The notes beneath the pieces were generated by a model, which made no database searches, had not been told where the DNA came from, and saw only the letters and a program-made list of their open reading frames with translations. Shown piece by piece: positions 10,495 to 22,263 of a stretch of DNA of 64,000 nt. Position 1 is the stretch's first letter, and the number at the start of each line of letters is the position of its first letter. Position numbers and translations under genes: made by a program. The stretch lies in NCBI GenBank assembly GCA_963281255.1, contig OY725495.1, positions 2,542,001 through 2,606,000 of the forward strand, in the 5' to 3' direction. Origin of the DNA: Aphrocallistes beatrix. Its lineage: Eukaryota > Porifera > Hexactinellida > Sceptrulophora > Aphrocallistidae.

Positions 10495-10965
10495 CAGTAC
10501 CCGGACAAAAGTATTCAACCACCACGAAAACTTCGATACAAATAGTATTAAATTAGAACTATTCGGACATGTCCTCAAACAGTAGAAAATACTCTATTTT
10601 TATTTCAAATTCGTAAGCTACACATTCTAATTACTCATAATTCAGAGTCACAACTCAAATACTTATTCTTATGTAGAAAATTATCAACCTTTGCCACTTT
10701 GTGTCACTAATCGCCATCATATATAATGGCTGTGACTTGGGACAAGTAGTATCAAGCATCAAATATTGATATTTATTAACTTGGGAGTTAGTAATTGAGT
10801 TAAGGCTATCAATTATGAGTAATTAGAAAGTGTAGTTTACGAATTTGAAATAAAAAATGGAGTATTCCTCACGGTTTGAGTACATATTCCTTTATGAATA
10901 TACCCACTTTAATACTATTTGTATGGAGGTTTCTGTGGTGGTCGAATACTTTTGTCCGGGTACTG
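10495..10965. mobile_element. Tc1/mariner-type MITE (CAGTACCCGGACAAAAGTAT)
   Basis: The ends CAGTACCCGGACAAAAGTAT and its inverse at 10946-10965 match nearly perfectly, with further inverted similarity (ATTCRACCACCAC) inward. The right flank is TA; the left is TT. About 470 bp, no ORF. Confidence 0.75.
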
Positions 10966-11033
10966 TATTTCAATGATCTTGCATATGAGACGAAACTGAT
11001 CAGTGATGTGAATCAACCTGAATATAGTAACCA

Positions 11034-11090
11034 ATCCCTGGTCACAACAACTTAGAGACCACCATTACCTGAGTTAATAGAATGATATGG
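11034..11090. mobile_element. Solo right end of outer-type P element
   Basis: CAATCCCTGGTCAC ... CATTACCTGAGTTAATAGAA matches the right terminus of the element ending at 8045 (CAATCCCTGGTCAG ... CATTGCCTTATGTAGGGAAT). It ends about 195 bp before the EIF2B4 exon, so it lies in that gene's last intron. Confidence 0.5.
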
Positions 11091-11285
11091 TTTCCATTTA
11101 TCATTTCATGAATATTTCATTATTGGTGTATAATGAGTTTGATGAACAGGAATACTGTAAATAATCTTAATATTTATATTTTCGATGTTTATTTTTAAAA
11201 TAAATATCGACTCTTACACTTTTGTGATTTAGAATACATATATAAATCATTTTCATAATTTATAATTATTTATCCTTTATATTAG

Positions 11286-11769
11286 TCCAGAATTAAGAGG
11301 AATCGACTCCGCACGTGTCCTTTCTGATCATGGGATATCTTGTACTTATCAACTTTTGAATAGTCTAACTTTTGCAATAAAAGATTGTGGTTTGGTATTA
11401 GTTAGTGTTGAGGCCTTGTTATCCAATGGCTCACTTTTTGCACATGCTGGGACTTCTATGGTATGTTTAGTGGCTAAAACCTATAATGTACCCGTAATGG
11501 TCTGCTGTGAAACTTTTAAATTTACTGACAGAGTTCAGATTGATTCCATTGTGTATAATGAACTAGGAGATTCAGATGATGTTTCAAGAATTCCAAATAT
11601 GTGTTCCGGACCACTACAAAATTGGAGAAATATTTCATCATTATGGATACTTAACCTTAAGTATGATATAACCCCACCGGATTTGGTAGATGTTGTTGTA
11701 ACCGAATGTGGATTGATACCTTGTACTTCGATACCTGTAATTATTCGTGTTCAAACAAATTTAAATTGA
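11286..11769 (+). CDS. EIF2B4: eIF2B subunit delta, last coding exon
   Basis: This exon encodes the C-terminal Rossmann-like half of the delta regulatory subunit of eIF2B, the cytosolic exchange factor that recharges eIF2 with GTP and is inhibited by phosphorylated eIF2. Diagnostic matches are ELRGIDSARVL, LLSNGSLFAHAGTSMV, AKTYNVPVMVCCETFKF, RVQIDSIVYNEL, LNLKYDITPPDLVD and ECGLIPCTSIPVIIRV, closing with a TGA at 11767. The acceptor is TTTATATTAG at 11276-11285. The exon starts in phase 2, where vertebrate homologues read DSRP. The frame is intact over 161 codons. Upstream exons are not found in this window, so the preceding intron exceeds about 10 kb or the exon is detached. No AATAAA is seen in the 110 bases after the stop. 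Confidence 0.92.
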
Positions 11770-11896
11770 CTTTATATTTCAAAATTTGCATTTTTTGTTT
11801 TGGAAATTTAATTATTGCTACAATTAACGATATTTAATCGTGCCAATATTAAGCATATTATCGGGGCTGATTATTTAATATATTATATTGTTTTTA

Positions 11897-12005
11897 GTTT
11901 GCCGACTATAGTACATATATATATAGTGGCCCAATTCTGAAATGCGTGCCTCCATTTTTTTGGTTTGCCGACTATACTTGTATAGTGGCCAACTTCTGAA
12001 ATAAT
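11897..12005. repeat. Two direct copies of a hairpin-forming unit
   Basis: GTTTGCCGACTATA ... TATAGTGGCC ... TTCTGAAAT occurs at 11897-11943 and again at 11962-12003. Each copy can fold through CCGACTATA/TATAGTGG. It lies about 130 bp past the EIF2B4 stop, likely in or near its 3' UTR. Confidence 0.6.
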
Positions 12006-12459
12006 TGCTACCTATATGTTTTTCCTTCATAATGGGTTTTTCGAGAATGCCATAAGTGCAAGGAGAATGAAATTTAGACAAAATGTGCATACTGGTTACC
12101 GGCAGACGAAGTTTTTTTATCTAAAACTTCGCGACACATTGAGACACCTTTTAAAATCCAGACATGCTGTATCTCTGAATGCATGAATGCAACCCTCTAA
12201 TTTCTTTGACGCATAGAATACTGGAGACAATTTAAACACTTTGTACAGTTGCAGTTTTTTCTATAACGTGACATTTTTTACAATCTGGATTATAAATTAC
12301 TTATTGATTTACACTATGTAATTGAAATAAATTACTATTGTTCTGGATTTACCACCAGTTACCAGAACCTAGCGTGAAATTTGAGATTGTGAGAGAGCTT
12401 AACTTTAATATCCAACTATTTATTATTATTAATTTAAGTACACAATGATTAATAATATA

Positions 12460-12924
12460 CAGTCGAACCTGCTATAACGGCCACTCTATATAACGGTCAC
12501 CTGTCTATAGCGGTCACTTTGAACAGTCTCTCAATGAACAGTCCCGTCCGAAATTCCATAATATTAATATTGAACCTGTGTATAACGGTCACCTGCTCAA
12601 CGCGGCCAGCGGCCACCCGTTTGTAGTCCCTTACTGACTCTAAAACTGTGTATAACGGCCATCACCTGTCTATAACGGCCACTACCTGTCTATAACGGCC
12701 ATCACCTTTTTCACTTTTTTATGTGTTTATTACAGGACATGTTACGAACGATAAACAATTTTCATGTAATTACTTCAAGTAATGGATTTCTAAAAACTTA
12801 TATTTATTGCACTATGTTGATACCTTTTGGGGATTAAGACAGTCACCTGTATATAACGGTCACCTGTGTTTAACGGCCAATTTTGTCCAGTCCCTTGTGT
12901 AGCCGTTGTACACAGGTTCCACTG
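12460..12924. mobile_element. Tigger-like MITE with TATAACGGCCAC repeats
   Basis: The ends are CAGTCGAACCTGCTATAACG and a near inverse (GTTGTACACAGGTTCCACTG), with TA on both sides. Inside, at least eight TATAACGG(C/T)CACCTGT units occur near both ends, probably expanded transposase-binding sites. Non-coding. Confidence 0.75.
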
Positions 12925-13135
12925 TATATCTATATACCTTCGTTGCCTTGGAATTTTGCTGCGTCATTAACGGTTTAAGCTATTTTTATACAAGTTTGGG
13001 GTAGTTACTATCAATAGAAAAGTCCCAGGTGCAAATTATGTTTAAGAACCAGTTTCGACAAGGTACAAGTACTATTTGTACATTTACTCATTTTTATAGT
13101 CTTTCAGCTCAATTACTATATATCAAAGTTAAATA

Positions 13136-13323
13136 CAGTCGACTCCGCTTAATAGGGTCACTGTTTAATCGGGTCAACCGCTTAATCGAGCCACTTTTGG
13201 CAGGGCCGGAATAGCTCTCATACATAGCAGCTAATACAAAATATTTTCGGTTAATAAGGTTCTCCGCTTAATAGGCGCAAAATGTCCTCTGACCGATGTG
13301 ACACTATTAAGCGGAGTCAACTA
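13136..13323. mobile_element. Tigger-like MITE (CGCTTAATAGGG)
   Basis: The ends are CAGTCGACTCCGCTTAATAG and ACTATTAAGCGGAGTCAACT, an inverted pair with one or two mismatches and TA flanks. Further CCGCTTAAT units lie within. Non-coding, 188 bp. Confidence 0.75.
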
Positions 13324-13529
13324 TCATTAACCTGTGATACGTACCACTAACTCCATCATGTATAGTAGCATTAATTCACGATATGTGGCATGGTGAAGTA
13401 AATGTTGAAATTTTACGATTGGAGGAGAGTATGTACATAAATTTATTAGTTTACAACTTTTTGATGGAAAATATTGAGATGTACTAATACTTTTGGTAGG
13501 GGAGTGTAATATAGAATATAATCCTTATC

Positions 13530-14400
13530 CATAGCATTCTAATACACTAAGGCAATGGCGCAGACCTGGACCATGGATTGGTTAGACGAGCTAAGTGAAT
13601 TTTTCTGAAAATGGTTGGATTATGCTGGTATATAACTTCGTATATTATATAATAATCCTTTTCATTAATACTACATCGATTTTCTTCAAAATGGTTCGAG
13701 GATGGCACTAGAGATTTTGTGGTTAGACTAATTTTAAGCAACCATATTACTTATATATTAACATACTACTTACTTGTTTTGTTTTAAAATCAACCACATG
13801 AATTATATATTTATTTGCTACCTTGTTGTGAAGTTTTACAAATCACTGTCTTTTCCTATAAACGACTCAAAGTTGATCCGAAACACTCCACATAAGCATC
13901 AATCTTTATTACTCTTCCGGAACGACAATGTCCTGTGTTGTTCGAGGCTGCAAGTCCAACTATAAAAGTGGAGCTGAATCCCTCTGCTTTTCATTTCCCA
14001 AATAATCGTTTAGGGTAATTCCACGCCCACGGAAAGACTAGGAAGTAAACACGCTATGTGGGTAAGTTTCTATCATTTATGTGATATACGTATTAATTAA
14101 CTGATTGTCACATTTACACTCCACACCGTTTAGATATGTATACATTATTTCAAACCAGATGACATCGAGAGACCATTACCTACAATGACGGGCTTCGTAC
14201 TGTTACAGTTTCCAGGATAAAATAACTCTAAAGAAAACTTCAGGACCCAGTATATTCCCCGACTACCTTTCCTATCTTTCTGAATGGAATTCCAAGCCTA
14301 AGAGACTATCTTTGGACCACACTGAACGATTGCTGATGGAATCTGCCTACTCTAAGAGCGTAACTGACAACGAAGAATAGGTAGATAAGTTCTTAGTCAG
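13530..14400 (+). mobile_element. P-type element relic with THAP exons, copy 1
   Basis: The left end CATAGCATTCTAATACACTA matches that of the outer P element at 4854. THAP exon 1 starts at 13928: MSCVVRGCKSNYKSGAESLC then FSFPK. A later exon at 14127-14220 gives HYFKPDDIERPLP, which holds the His of the C2CH finger, then in a shifted frame SGPSIFPDYLSYLSEWNSKP. Stops and shifts break the gene. No right end or catalytic domain is visible. Confidence 0.65.
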
Positions 14401-14611
14401 TTCATTTTCAGATATTCTTTCTTAGCTTAGCGACCTCGACGCTCGACCTACGAAACGCCTGGATAGCTCATGTGTCCAATAACTATTTTTCAATTTTTAT
14501 TAAGATAATTTTCAGAAACATATTTACTAACAGGCTCGAATACAAAATGATCCATTAAAACTGAATAAAACATCATTTCGGCTTATATTGCCAGATATCT
14601 AGTTCAAACTA

Positions 14612-14796
14612 CAGTCAGGGTCGCTTATTATGAACCCGCTTAATATGAACATTCGTTTATTATGAACTAACCTCCTGGTCCCAATTTCATTTCTTAGATA
14701 GGATTTGTATTGAATCAAGTTCGCTTAATATGAAGTATCTTATTATGAACAGATTTTTTTGGTCCCCTGGTGGTTCACAATAAGCGATCCTGACCG
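14612..14796. mobile_element. Small Tigger-like MITE (CAGTCAGGGTCGCTTATT)
   Basis: Inverted ends CAGTCAGGGTCGCTTATTAT and CACAATAAGCGATCCTGACC with TA flanks. It is the same family as 4199-4382 but in reverse layout, and keeps several CGCTTAATATGAA units. From 14800 to 15640 I see only AT-rich sequence and no supportable feature. Confidence 0.7.
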
Positions 14797-15644
14797 TATA
14801 ATATTCTTTTTGTCAAATTTTGGATAGTGAACGTCGACTTCAATTATCCAATCATCTCACATTTCTTTCGATTAAACAACAATCCAATAATCCTAGTATT
14901 GGACTGTTAATTGGGACCGTGTTTCATCTCCTCGCCCGCATCAATATTTAGCTGCCGCATATATTGTCCTTTTGGGATCAGTAGCCCTTTATATTTCAGG
15001 TACAAGGATTTATTGCTAGAGATTGAGTTATACAGTCGATATACCAGCATTTCAAAATATATTGATGGTTATTGATACTTCAATGCGTGAATTGAATGTT
15101 TGTAGCCAAATATATATCAAATTAGCAGCCTTGATTATATTATAAAATAATGAGATAATGGTCATGATATAACGCCTGCCCGCATCCCCACTGAAGGTCT
15201 TTTTAGAGCTGAAACAACTTTACTATTAACAGTAGTCATAGCTCTTAACACTACTTCTCCCAGGAATGTTGAATTGAAAGTGAAAGTTAATTGAAAGTGA
15301 ATTGAAATTGAAAATGAAAGTTGTGTTTTTCTATTTATACCTTGGACCCCAAGTAAACGTAGGGTTTAAAGAATATTTGAATAGTTTGCAGGGATTTTAA
15401 TGAAGAAATGTATTTAATAGATTTTGATTTTGAGTTTGTGACAAATGATATAAAATATATGCTGACCTGTATTTGATGATTCACAAATTGAGTACCTAAA
15501 TAACGTGGCTGGGTGTGCAGTTTTCTCCTGTACAAAAAATCTAACCTATTTAACAACTGATAAACGATGTAAGTATATAAGTGATGCAGGATCTCAATAA
15601 ATTATCGTAGATTTATTAGACAGGGGGCACTTATGTATCCATAT

Positions 15645-15895
15645 ATCCATATCTAAGTTGACTAATTCATGAATTATCAATGAATTACTCAAAATATGAA
15701 ACTAAAATAATGAAAAAAATATTTGATATTTCGCTTAGGGACTGAGCAATGTTAGAGGTATATAACATGAGCAACCTTTTAACCACTTTTGGGCATAGAA
15801 TCTGTTCTAATGTTTGAGATTTTGAGTAATTCATTAATTGAATAATTCATAATTCTTCATCATCTTTCAATGAATTAGTCAACTTAGATCCATAT
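15645..15895. repeat. Foldback element (CTAAGTTGACTAATTCA)
   Basis: ATCTAAGTTGACTAATTCAT on the left is inverted on the right as TGAATTAGTCAACTTAGATC, with further inverted AATTACTCAAAAT blocks inward. The loop region is about 100 bp. Related 'AATAATTCATAATTC' motifs recur at 28060-28230. Confidence 0.7.
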
Positions 15896-15899
15896 ATTG

Positions 15900-16760
15900 C
15901 TGTTATCGACTGCGTTACTACTTGTATTATCCATAAAACTTCCATCAAATTGCTAAATCTGAAGTTGTTCGAAAACAGTTTTATCCGGGCTATGGTTTAA
16001 CATTGTGGTTAGGATCATTGTCATAGACCAAAATCATTTATTTTGGTGCAAGGTGCTAGCTTGCTTGAGCAAATGTACTTCTAAAATCTTCACAAACAAC
16101 TGTGTTGTCAAGTTTTCTTGGAGTATATAAAGTGAAAATGAGCCCAATCATGAAAACCCTGCTCAAATGTGAACCTTTTGACTATGTTTACGGTTGTCCT
16201 CAACCTAACTGATCCTCCTTTGGCCCACATTCGGATCCTTCCCCGAGATATCCAAATTGATGCTTCGTCAGCAAATACAGCATGTTCCAACTATTGTGGA
16301 TTTTTTCCTCGCCCATTGCCTTGATAGACGATACTTATCTGACAACAGAGGAATAGCAGTGGAAATGACTTAGTGTAATTTATCGTTTTTAGACTTTGCG
16401 ACTGTGTCCTTAGAGTTTTCTCCTGGTCTTTTATCTGGTAGCACTCTTTAAGATATATGTACCATTCTTCCTATCTGTTGTGCAGCACTATTCATAATCA
16501 ATTGATGTGTTATAGATTATCTATAGCTTCCTTTTTTCCTTCCATAGGAGATACCTTTCCAACGTGATAAAATGCTTTAAACAGTAGATAAAGAGACCCC
16601 AACAATTTTAGAAATTTCACTTGCTGAATGCTTTTCTGAATGCTTTCCAAGGCAATATAGATTGGCCATTAGTGAATGTACTTATACTATAAAAAATAGT
16701 TCTCAAAAGAATTTATGTTGACGTAAGCATAATTTGTGGACAAAACTTTTGAAAGAATAA
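15900..16760 (-). pseudogene. Tc1-like transposase relic
   Basis: On the minus strand the clearest block (16108-16290) reads VFADEASIWISRGRIRMWAK, the region around the first catalytic Asp of Tc1-type DDE transposases. Further on, VYDNDPNHNV corresponds to the second Asp motif (DND.NH). Upstream, HTH-like fragments (KFLKLLGSLY, KVSPMEGKKEA) appear between stops. There are many stops and frame changes, so it is an old copy. Confidence 0.6.
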
Positions 16761-16959
16761 GACTAAAACACTAGATAAAATGATTTATAGAATGTAAACT
16801 ACGATTTAAAAGCTAATTCGTATGGAGATTCGACCAGTATCCACTCTTTTGTAAAATCAGTATTATGGCTATATACAAGTCTAAATTCCAGATTTTTATG
16901 AAACAGACTGCAATACGTATGTACAATGCATATGATCATAGCCGTAAAATAGGTTAGCT

Positions 16960-18165
16960 TATTGCATTCTAATACACTAAGGCACTTGTGCCAAATTCTG
17001 AACCTGGACCATAGATTGGTTAAACCAGCTGAATTTGATTTTCTGAAATTGGATAGATATCTCTGCTATATAGCTTCTTGCATCATATGATGATCTAATT
17101 CATCATGACCGGCTCCATGTTTTATTGGCAGTGGGTGTCCTAAGAGAGATTTCTCTGAAACTGGGTGTCCATTTATGGAGGGATATATACTGTGATTTTC
17201 ATCAAAATGGTTTGAAGATCGCACTGTAGAGAATTTGTAGTTAAAATAATTTTTGCCAACCATATTACTTGTTAACATACTGCTAGGGCATTAGGATCTT
17301 TCGATCCATGATCGAAAGATCCGGATCGCGATCCTTTTTTATAGGATCGAGATCGAATCGACGATCCTTTTTAAAAGTAGGATCGGGATCTGGATCGGAA
17401 TCGAAACTTTTACTGAATTCGATCCGATCCTTTTTCTTTTTAATCCCCAAGTTGGAGGTGAAAGTGTTGAATTTATGTTGATTAAATATATTTTTTAATG
17501 TGTTTTATGGTTTGAATACTTACTTAAGCACTAAGTACGCCCCAGGCTGCCGCAGACGGATGGACATTGCACGCCGTCCATGCCATAAGGCATCTCCTTC
17601 CAGGAGCTGTACTAAAAATTAGTCCTCTGGCTATTATTCGAAGGATCTTTTTGGGGATCGTGATCGGATCGAAGATCCTTTTATAAGTTAGGATCGGGAT
17701 CTGGATCTAGATTTTGAGGATCGACTAATGCCCTACATACTGCAAACTTGTTTTGTTTTAAAATCAACCACATTAAATGAATATTTATTTCCTACCTTGT
17801 TGTAAAGTTCTACAAATCACTGTATTTTCTTATAATCGACTCAAATTTGATCGGAAACAATCCTCATAAGCATCAATCTTTATTACTCTTACGAACAACA
17901 ATGTCATAATTGTCATAGGCTGCAGGTAATTCTAAAAGTCTATCCGAATATCCCTCTGCTTTTCATTTTCAGATCTGAAACTGATGAATCATTTAGGGTC
18001 ATTTCACACCCACGGAATGACTGTAGCAAATCGCAAACGAGAGTATGCTTCTACAATTAATACCTTTCATTAACTGATTGAATATTTTCACTTCTCAACG
18101 TTAAAGTATCATCATTTCAAACCAGATGAGAACCTTTACCTACAATAGCGAGCTTCGTCCTGCAC
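16960..18165 (+). mobile_element. P-type element relic with THAP exon, copy 2
   Basis: This segment repeats 13530-14220 in order: the CATTCTAATACACTAAGGCA end, the HFDENH/'ATTTTGTGGTTA' stretch, the poly-CTTGTTTTGTTTTAAAATCA block, the THAP start near 17889 and the TTTCAAACCAGATGA exon near 18110. Two insertions absent from copy 1 interrupt it: a GGACACCC MITE fragment (17106-17195) and a hAT MITE (17284-17735). The THAP frame is broken. Confidence 0.65.
17284..17735. mobile_element. hAT MITE with GATC-rich repeats, 8-bp duplication
   Basis: The ends TAGGGCATTAG and CTAATGCCCTA are perfect inverses. The 8-bp target duplication CATACTGC lies at 17276-17283 and 17736-17743. Many copies of GGATCG(G/A)GATC fill both subterminal regions, resembling hAT transposase-binding sites. 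It is 452 bp, with no ORF. It sits inside THAP relic copy 2 and is absent from copy 1, which gives a clean empty-site comparison. Confidence 0.92.
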
Positions 18166-18275
18166 GGCGAGATCCGGATGGCTCCAGATAAAGTCTGCAC
18201 TATTATTCTTGCATGTGCTGTTCTTCATAATATGGCTATTGTTTGAAGCAGCCCATGTTGGAAGATTCCACTATT
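18150..18275 (+). pseudogene. Harbinger (HARBI1-like) nuclease fragment
   Basis: The frame reads [20 protein letters not shown] followed by LHNMAIV. The 'P-x-KV-x-x-II-AC-VLHN-AI' signature is the C-terminal end of PIF/Harbinger transposases. A stop follows at once. It is only about 40 codons, so this is a scrap. From 18275 to 18980 nothing is recognisable. Confidence 0.6.
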
Positions 18276-19004
18276 GACCATACAAGTATTATGGATGAAC
18301 CGTTTGCATTTGAGAAAATGTACATTTTGGTGCTAAACACTACACATATACATTGATATGTATGCATAATTCAATGTATAGCTGACATTATATTTGGGAT
18401 GATCTTTCAGTCTATTTATTTCGATATTCCATTTGAACGAAATTTGAACATTCTTCTCAATTTCTAAACACGACTCTTCGAGAGCACTGTGCAAGGAGTG
18501 TGATGCCAATATCTCACGTGGGAATAACCCCAAAACATACAGACATCCCCGCTGTGGAATCATTTGAAAAATTCACTACAGGAAATTTTAAAACAGATTA
18601 ATTGTGGAATAGCGCCTAACTAAATTATATGTCCCTAATACTTATATAATAATATTCCTAGTGAAATTCAATTAACTTTTCATTTTATAATATCAAATCT
18701 CCTTTCCAACCACATTTGTTATCTGTATAAATATCCGTCCTGATATTGCTTCATGTCCGGCTACAACCGGATATCCGGTACGGCTCTAACTTATTACCTA
18801 AATATAGTAATAGTTTCCTATGTTAATAACATTTTTACTAAGACAGATCAAGGCCTACTTAATATACGACCATGTATATCACCGAGAAGGCATGAAAACT
18901 GGCCAGTTTTAACACTGAAAATTAATTAGACCGATAAATCAAAAACCGTATACACTAAACCTTTGAAATGTATTATTATCTTATACAAACATTATATCAG
19001 AGTA

Positions 19005-19492
19005 GTCAATTCAGCTGTCAAAAATTCGATGTCATCATGTGATTTGCGCAATAGACTCTTTTTAGAGCGAAAAATGCTGTTGTTCAAGCTAATTTAAAAC
19101 ATCGTTATCTGCATTTTTTTATAGAACAACAATAGAAAGGCCTTAATCCAAAATATCTCTCGGAAATATTCAAAATATCCATAGAAACAATTTTATTCTC
19201 AAATTGGAAGTTATAGTTTGCGAATTGAATGGTATAATTTCTTAGTGTCTACGATCTATACATTTTGAGATATGGTCTAAACATTCAATTTTTTTCCATA
19301 GCAACTGAGGAATGTTTAGACATTCCAAATAAGATTTTTGGGATTAAGGCCCCTTTCCTATTGTTGTTCAATAAAAAAATCAAGCATTAAAAATGCCGAT
19401 AACGATGTTTTAAATGAGCTAGAACAACGGTATTTTTCGCTCTAAAAAGAGCCAATTGCACAATCACATGATGACATATCGATTTTTTAACA
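19005..19492. repeat. Foldback element, about 200-bp arms
   Basis: The left arm CGATGTCATCATGTGATTTG ... GACTCTTTTTAGAGCGAAAA is inverted at 19430-19492 as TTTTCGCTCTAAAAAGAGCC ... CACATGATGACATATCG, and pairing continues inward through GAACAACAATAG. Non-coding. Between 19500 and 21080 I find no supportable gene. Confidence 0.8.
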
Positions 19493-21089
19493 ACAGAAAT
19501 TTCTGAGATTTCAAACCCCCAAAAGATTCTCAAGTTCACTGCTAGGTTCAGAAACTTCGTTCATACAACACTAGAAGTTATGCCTGTTTAATTACAATGC
19601 AGAAAACAATTTCGGAACGTCTCAGCTGATTACCTTGTCCCATTCAAACTTCTAATAATGCAAATGCATTGCATTGAGCATAGACCTTCTTCACTTTCTA
19701 TTGATAATAATAACTTTTTCACGAGCTGATGACGATAATTAATGATCGATTTTTATACCTTGAACGTCTGGTGGTGGTATTGGGGGATGAAAATTTGATT
19801 TGATGTTAAAGACTTTTGTTACGAGGGTATGCGATACAGTTATCAATAACTAGAAATAAGTTTCTGATTCCATTTTTGTAACCATTTCCTGGAAATATCT
19901 TCAGTAATCCACTCTTTGGAATTAGCCTTATACTACAAAAGCAATGGCTTAAAATTAGGGAAACACCTTGGATACTTTGATTTTCTGACTATATGGAGTT
20001 TGAGTCTTTCGCCACTCATGTTTGCTCCAACCAGAACAGTGATGCGATCTTTCGACTTTTCTCCTCCACTATACTTTTCTCATTTAATCATATTGTCATA
20101 TCGGGGCACAGCTTGTAATATAATCTGGTCTTATCTATATAGTAGATAATCTCTGGAGCGTGCTGCTGCATCTTTCTGATTAGATGACTAAAAATGCTTA
20201 ATTCGGGACTAAATTCAAAGAACGAGAAGTTATGTTTTTGAGTTTTCCTATTATTCCATATGCTGCTCACTGTAGTTTTGTAGAGGTTACACCTTTTCCA
20301 TACATACGCTTGTTTATCTCCATTTAAATATAGGATATGCTATCTAATTTTTGTCGAGACGTCAGTTGAAGTCAAGAATTTGCAATAATAATTTGGATTG
20401 GTGCTGTTGCGTAGAATTTTCAGACAGCAGTATTATGAAACCATGGATTCAATTTTGGATAGAATTCTCAGACATTACTTTTTAAATTTGTCTACTGGGT
20501 CATAAATTATGAGACAGTATGTCCATGTACTATAGATCTAATGAGTTCAGAACGTATAATATGCACTGTGTTACATATCTAGATTCATTTGCTCAAATTT
20601 TATTTTGCATAATCTCTTTTTTATTGGATTGGTTAGTAAGTTTATCACGGTACTTGATTATCGCGAAGTTTATTCAATGGACGGTTTCCTGGACGCCCAA
20701 ATCTTTGAATTCCTGAGAGACGACAAATATCCATAATAATTTTCCCGTCAACAGAAATGGAACTTCAAGAAGAAGTTAGACACATTTTTCATTTTGGAAT
20801 CGCAGATACTCTATTAGGTAAACACACAATGCGCAGAAATTCTTATTAGTTTGTTTGTAAACCTGCGACGCCACAGCATGGCGGGAACATTTTTTTATCA
20901 TCGAGTAGTACGTACAAAGTTGCTTTGGCCTGACCAAAAGATAATCGCTTGAGGCTGCATGATAGGGACGCGAGACTATCCAACAGAGAGAATAAAGATT
21001 TGCGTATCTTGTGCCATAATCAAACCCCGAGTCGGTCACATATTTTATGCATGCCGCCCGTTTTGTACTATAATATATCAATACTTTTT

Positions 21090-21690
21090 TAATTAATCAC
21101 AGAGAGAGATTAGAAACGGGAAAGAAGAATTCAGGTTCCATGCCGTTCTGATGTATCCGGTATATTGGAGAAGTACCATGATCACCTACTGCATCCGGGA
21201 ATGAATGCTACCGTTTATCAATCCAGCAGCGTTATTATTGGCTGGGGATGTATTCAGAGATTGTCAACTACGTGGGCTTAGTTCATTAGTTATCAATTAC
21301 AATTTTTATTGAATTAACCTTTATTATTCAATTCTATATTAAAAGGTGAAATCATATGATGCTTGCCAGCTAAACAAGTCACTGCCACCTCACCCTCAGA
21401 GAAAGTTGCATCCGATCGTCCCTCCTGAGAGACCATGGAAGCATATCGGGATTGATCTTATATGTGATCTTTCTCCCAGTCCGGAAGGCTACAAGCACCT
21501 GCTCGTTACAGTGTGCTATTTGAGGAAGCACGTAGTAGTGCGACCACTCAAGAGTAAAACGACTGATAAAGTTATCGAAAACCTGAAAGACATCAACCTC
21601 GATGCTGGTTTCCCAGATATCATCCAACATTATCAGGGTAAAGAGTTCACAAGCACTGTATGTTTAATTAAATATGCAATTCTAATTTAA
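21090..21690 (+). pseudogene. Retroelement-type integrase fossil
   Basis: A translated match to a Ty3/gypsy-type (or Ginger/Polinton-like) integrase: part of the zinc-binding region and the start of the catalytic core, with HPIVPPERPWKHIGIDLI as the clearest block. No LTR or other domain is recognised around it. It is broken and incomplete, and appears old. Confidence 0.55.
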
Positions 21691-22263
21691 ACGCTGTAGT
21701 ATATTTAAATTCGAATGTTATTTTGCAGAATCCTTAACAAGTAAGACTTCTTCCTGAAATTGTACACCTATGCATGTAATCGAATTGAGAATTGTGTTCC
21801 TTGTACGTACGTCTGTCACGTAATTATTTACAAAATATCCTTATTTTATCCAGAAACACAATTAACTAATATCTAATAATAAATGGTTATTCTAATCGTT
21901 TTGATCGAAACCGGTTTTTTCTTACTCTGTCTTTATAGTTTCAAACAGTGGGAAAAAATCCGATGGTATTTAATATAAATTTTGAATTTTTACTTCATTA
22001 ATAGTAAGAAATAGTGAGAAAAAACGAAAGTAAGAAACCCGGTTGTGACTGTATGATGTTTGTTATAGTATACTACTGAACCTATAGGTGTAACATTAAG
22101 GAAGGGGACAAAATCCTATTTACAAACATGCAGGGCCTCTGAGAGAATCAGAGATGCCCGGGCAACTGCTAGAATTTAGACTACAATTCCAATAAATGAA
22201 AACGTGGGAAGTGATAAATAATATACGATGATAGAAGTGTAATTATGTGAATACAAACGAGTT

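Noticed and set aside
11875-12090. Minus-strand open frame after EIF2B4
   Set aside because: Composed of the two direct hairpin units and TA tracts; no family.
21379-21630. Minus-strand open frame opposite the integrase fossil
   Set aside because: Antisense shadow of the recognised + strand match.
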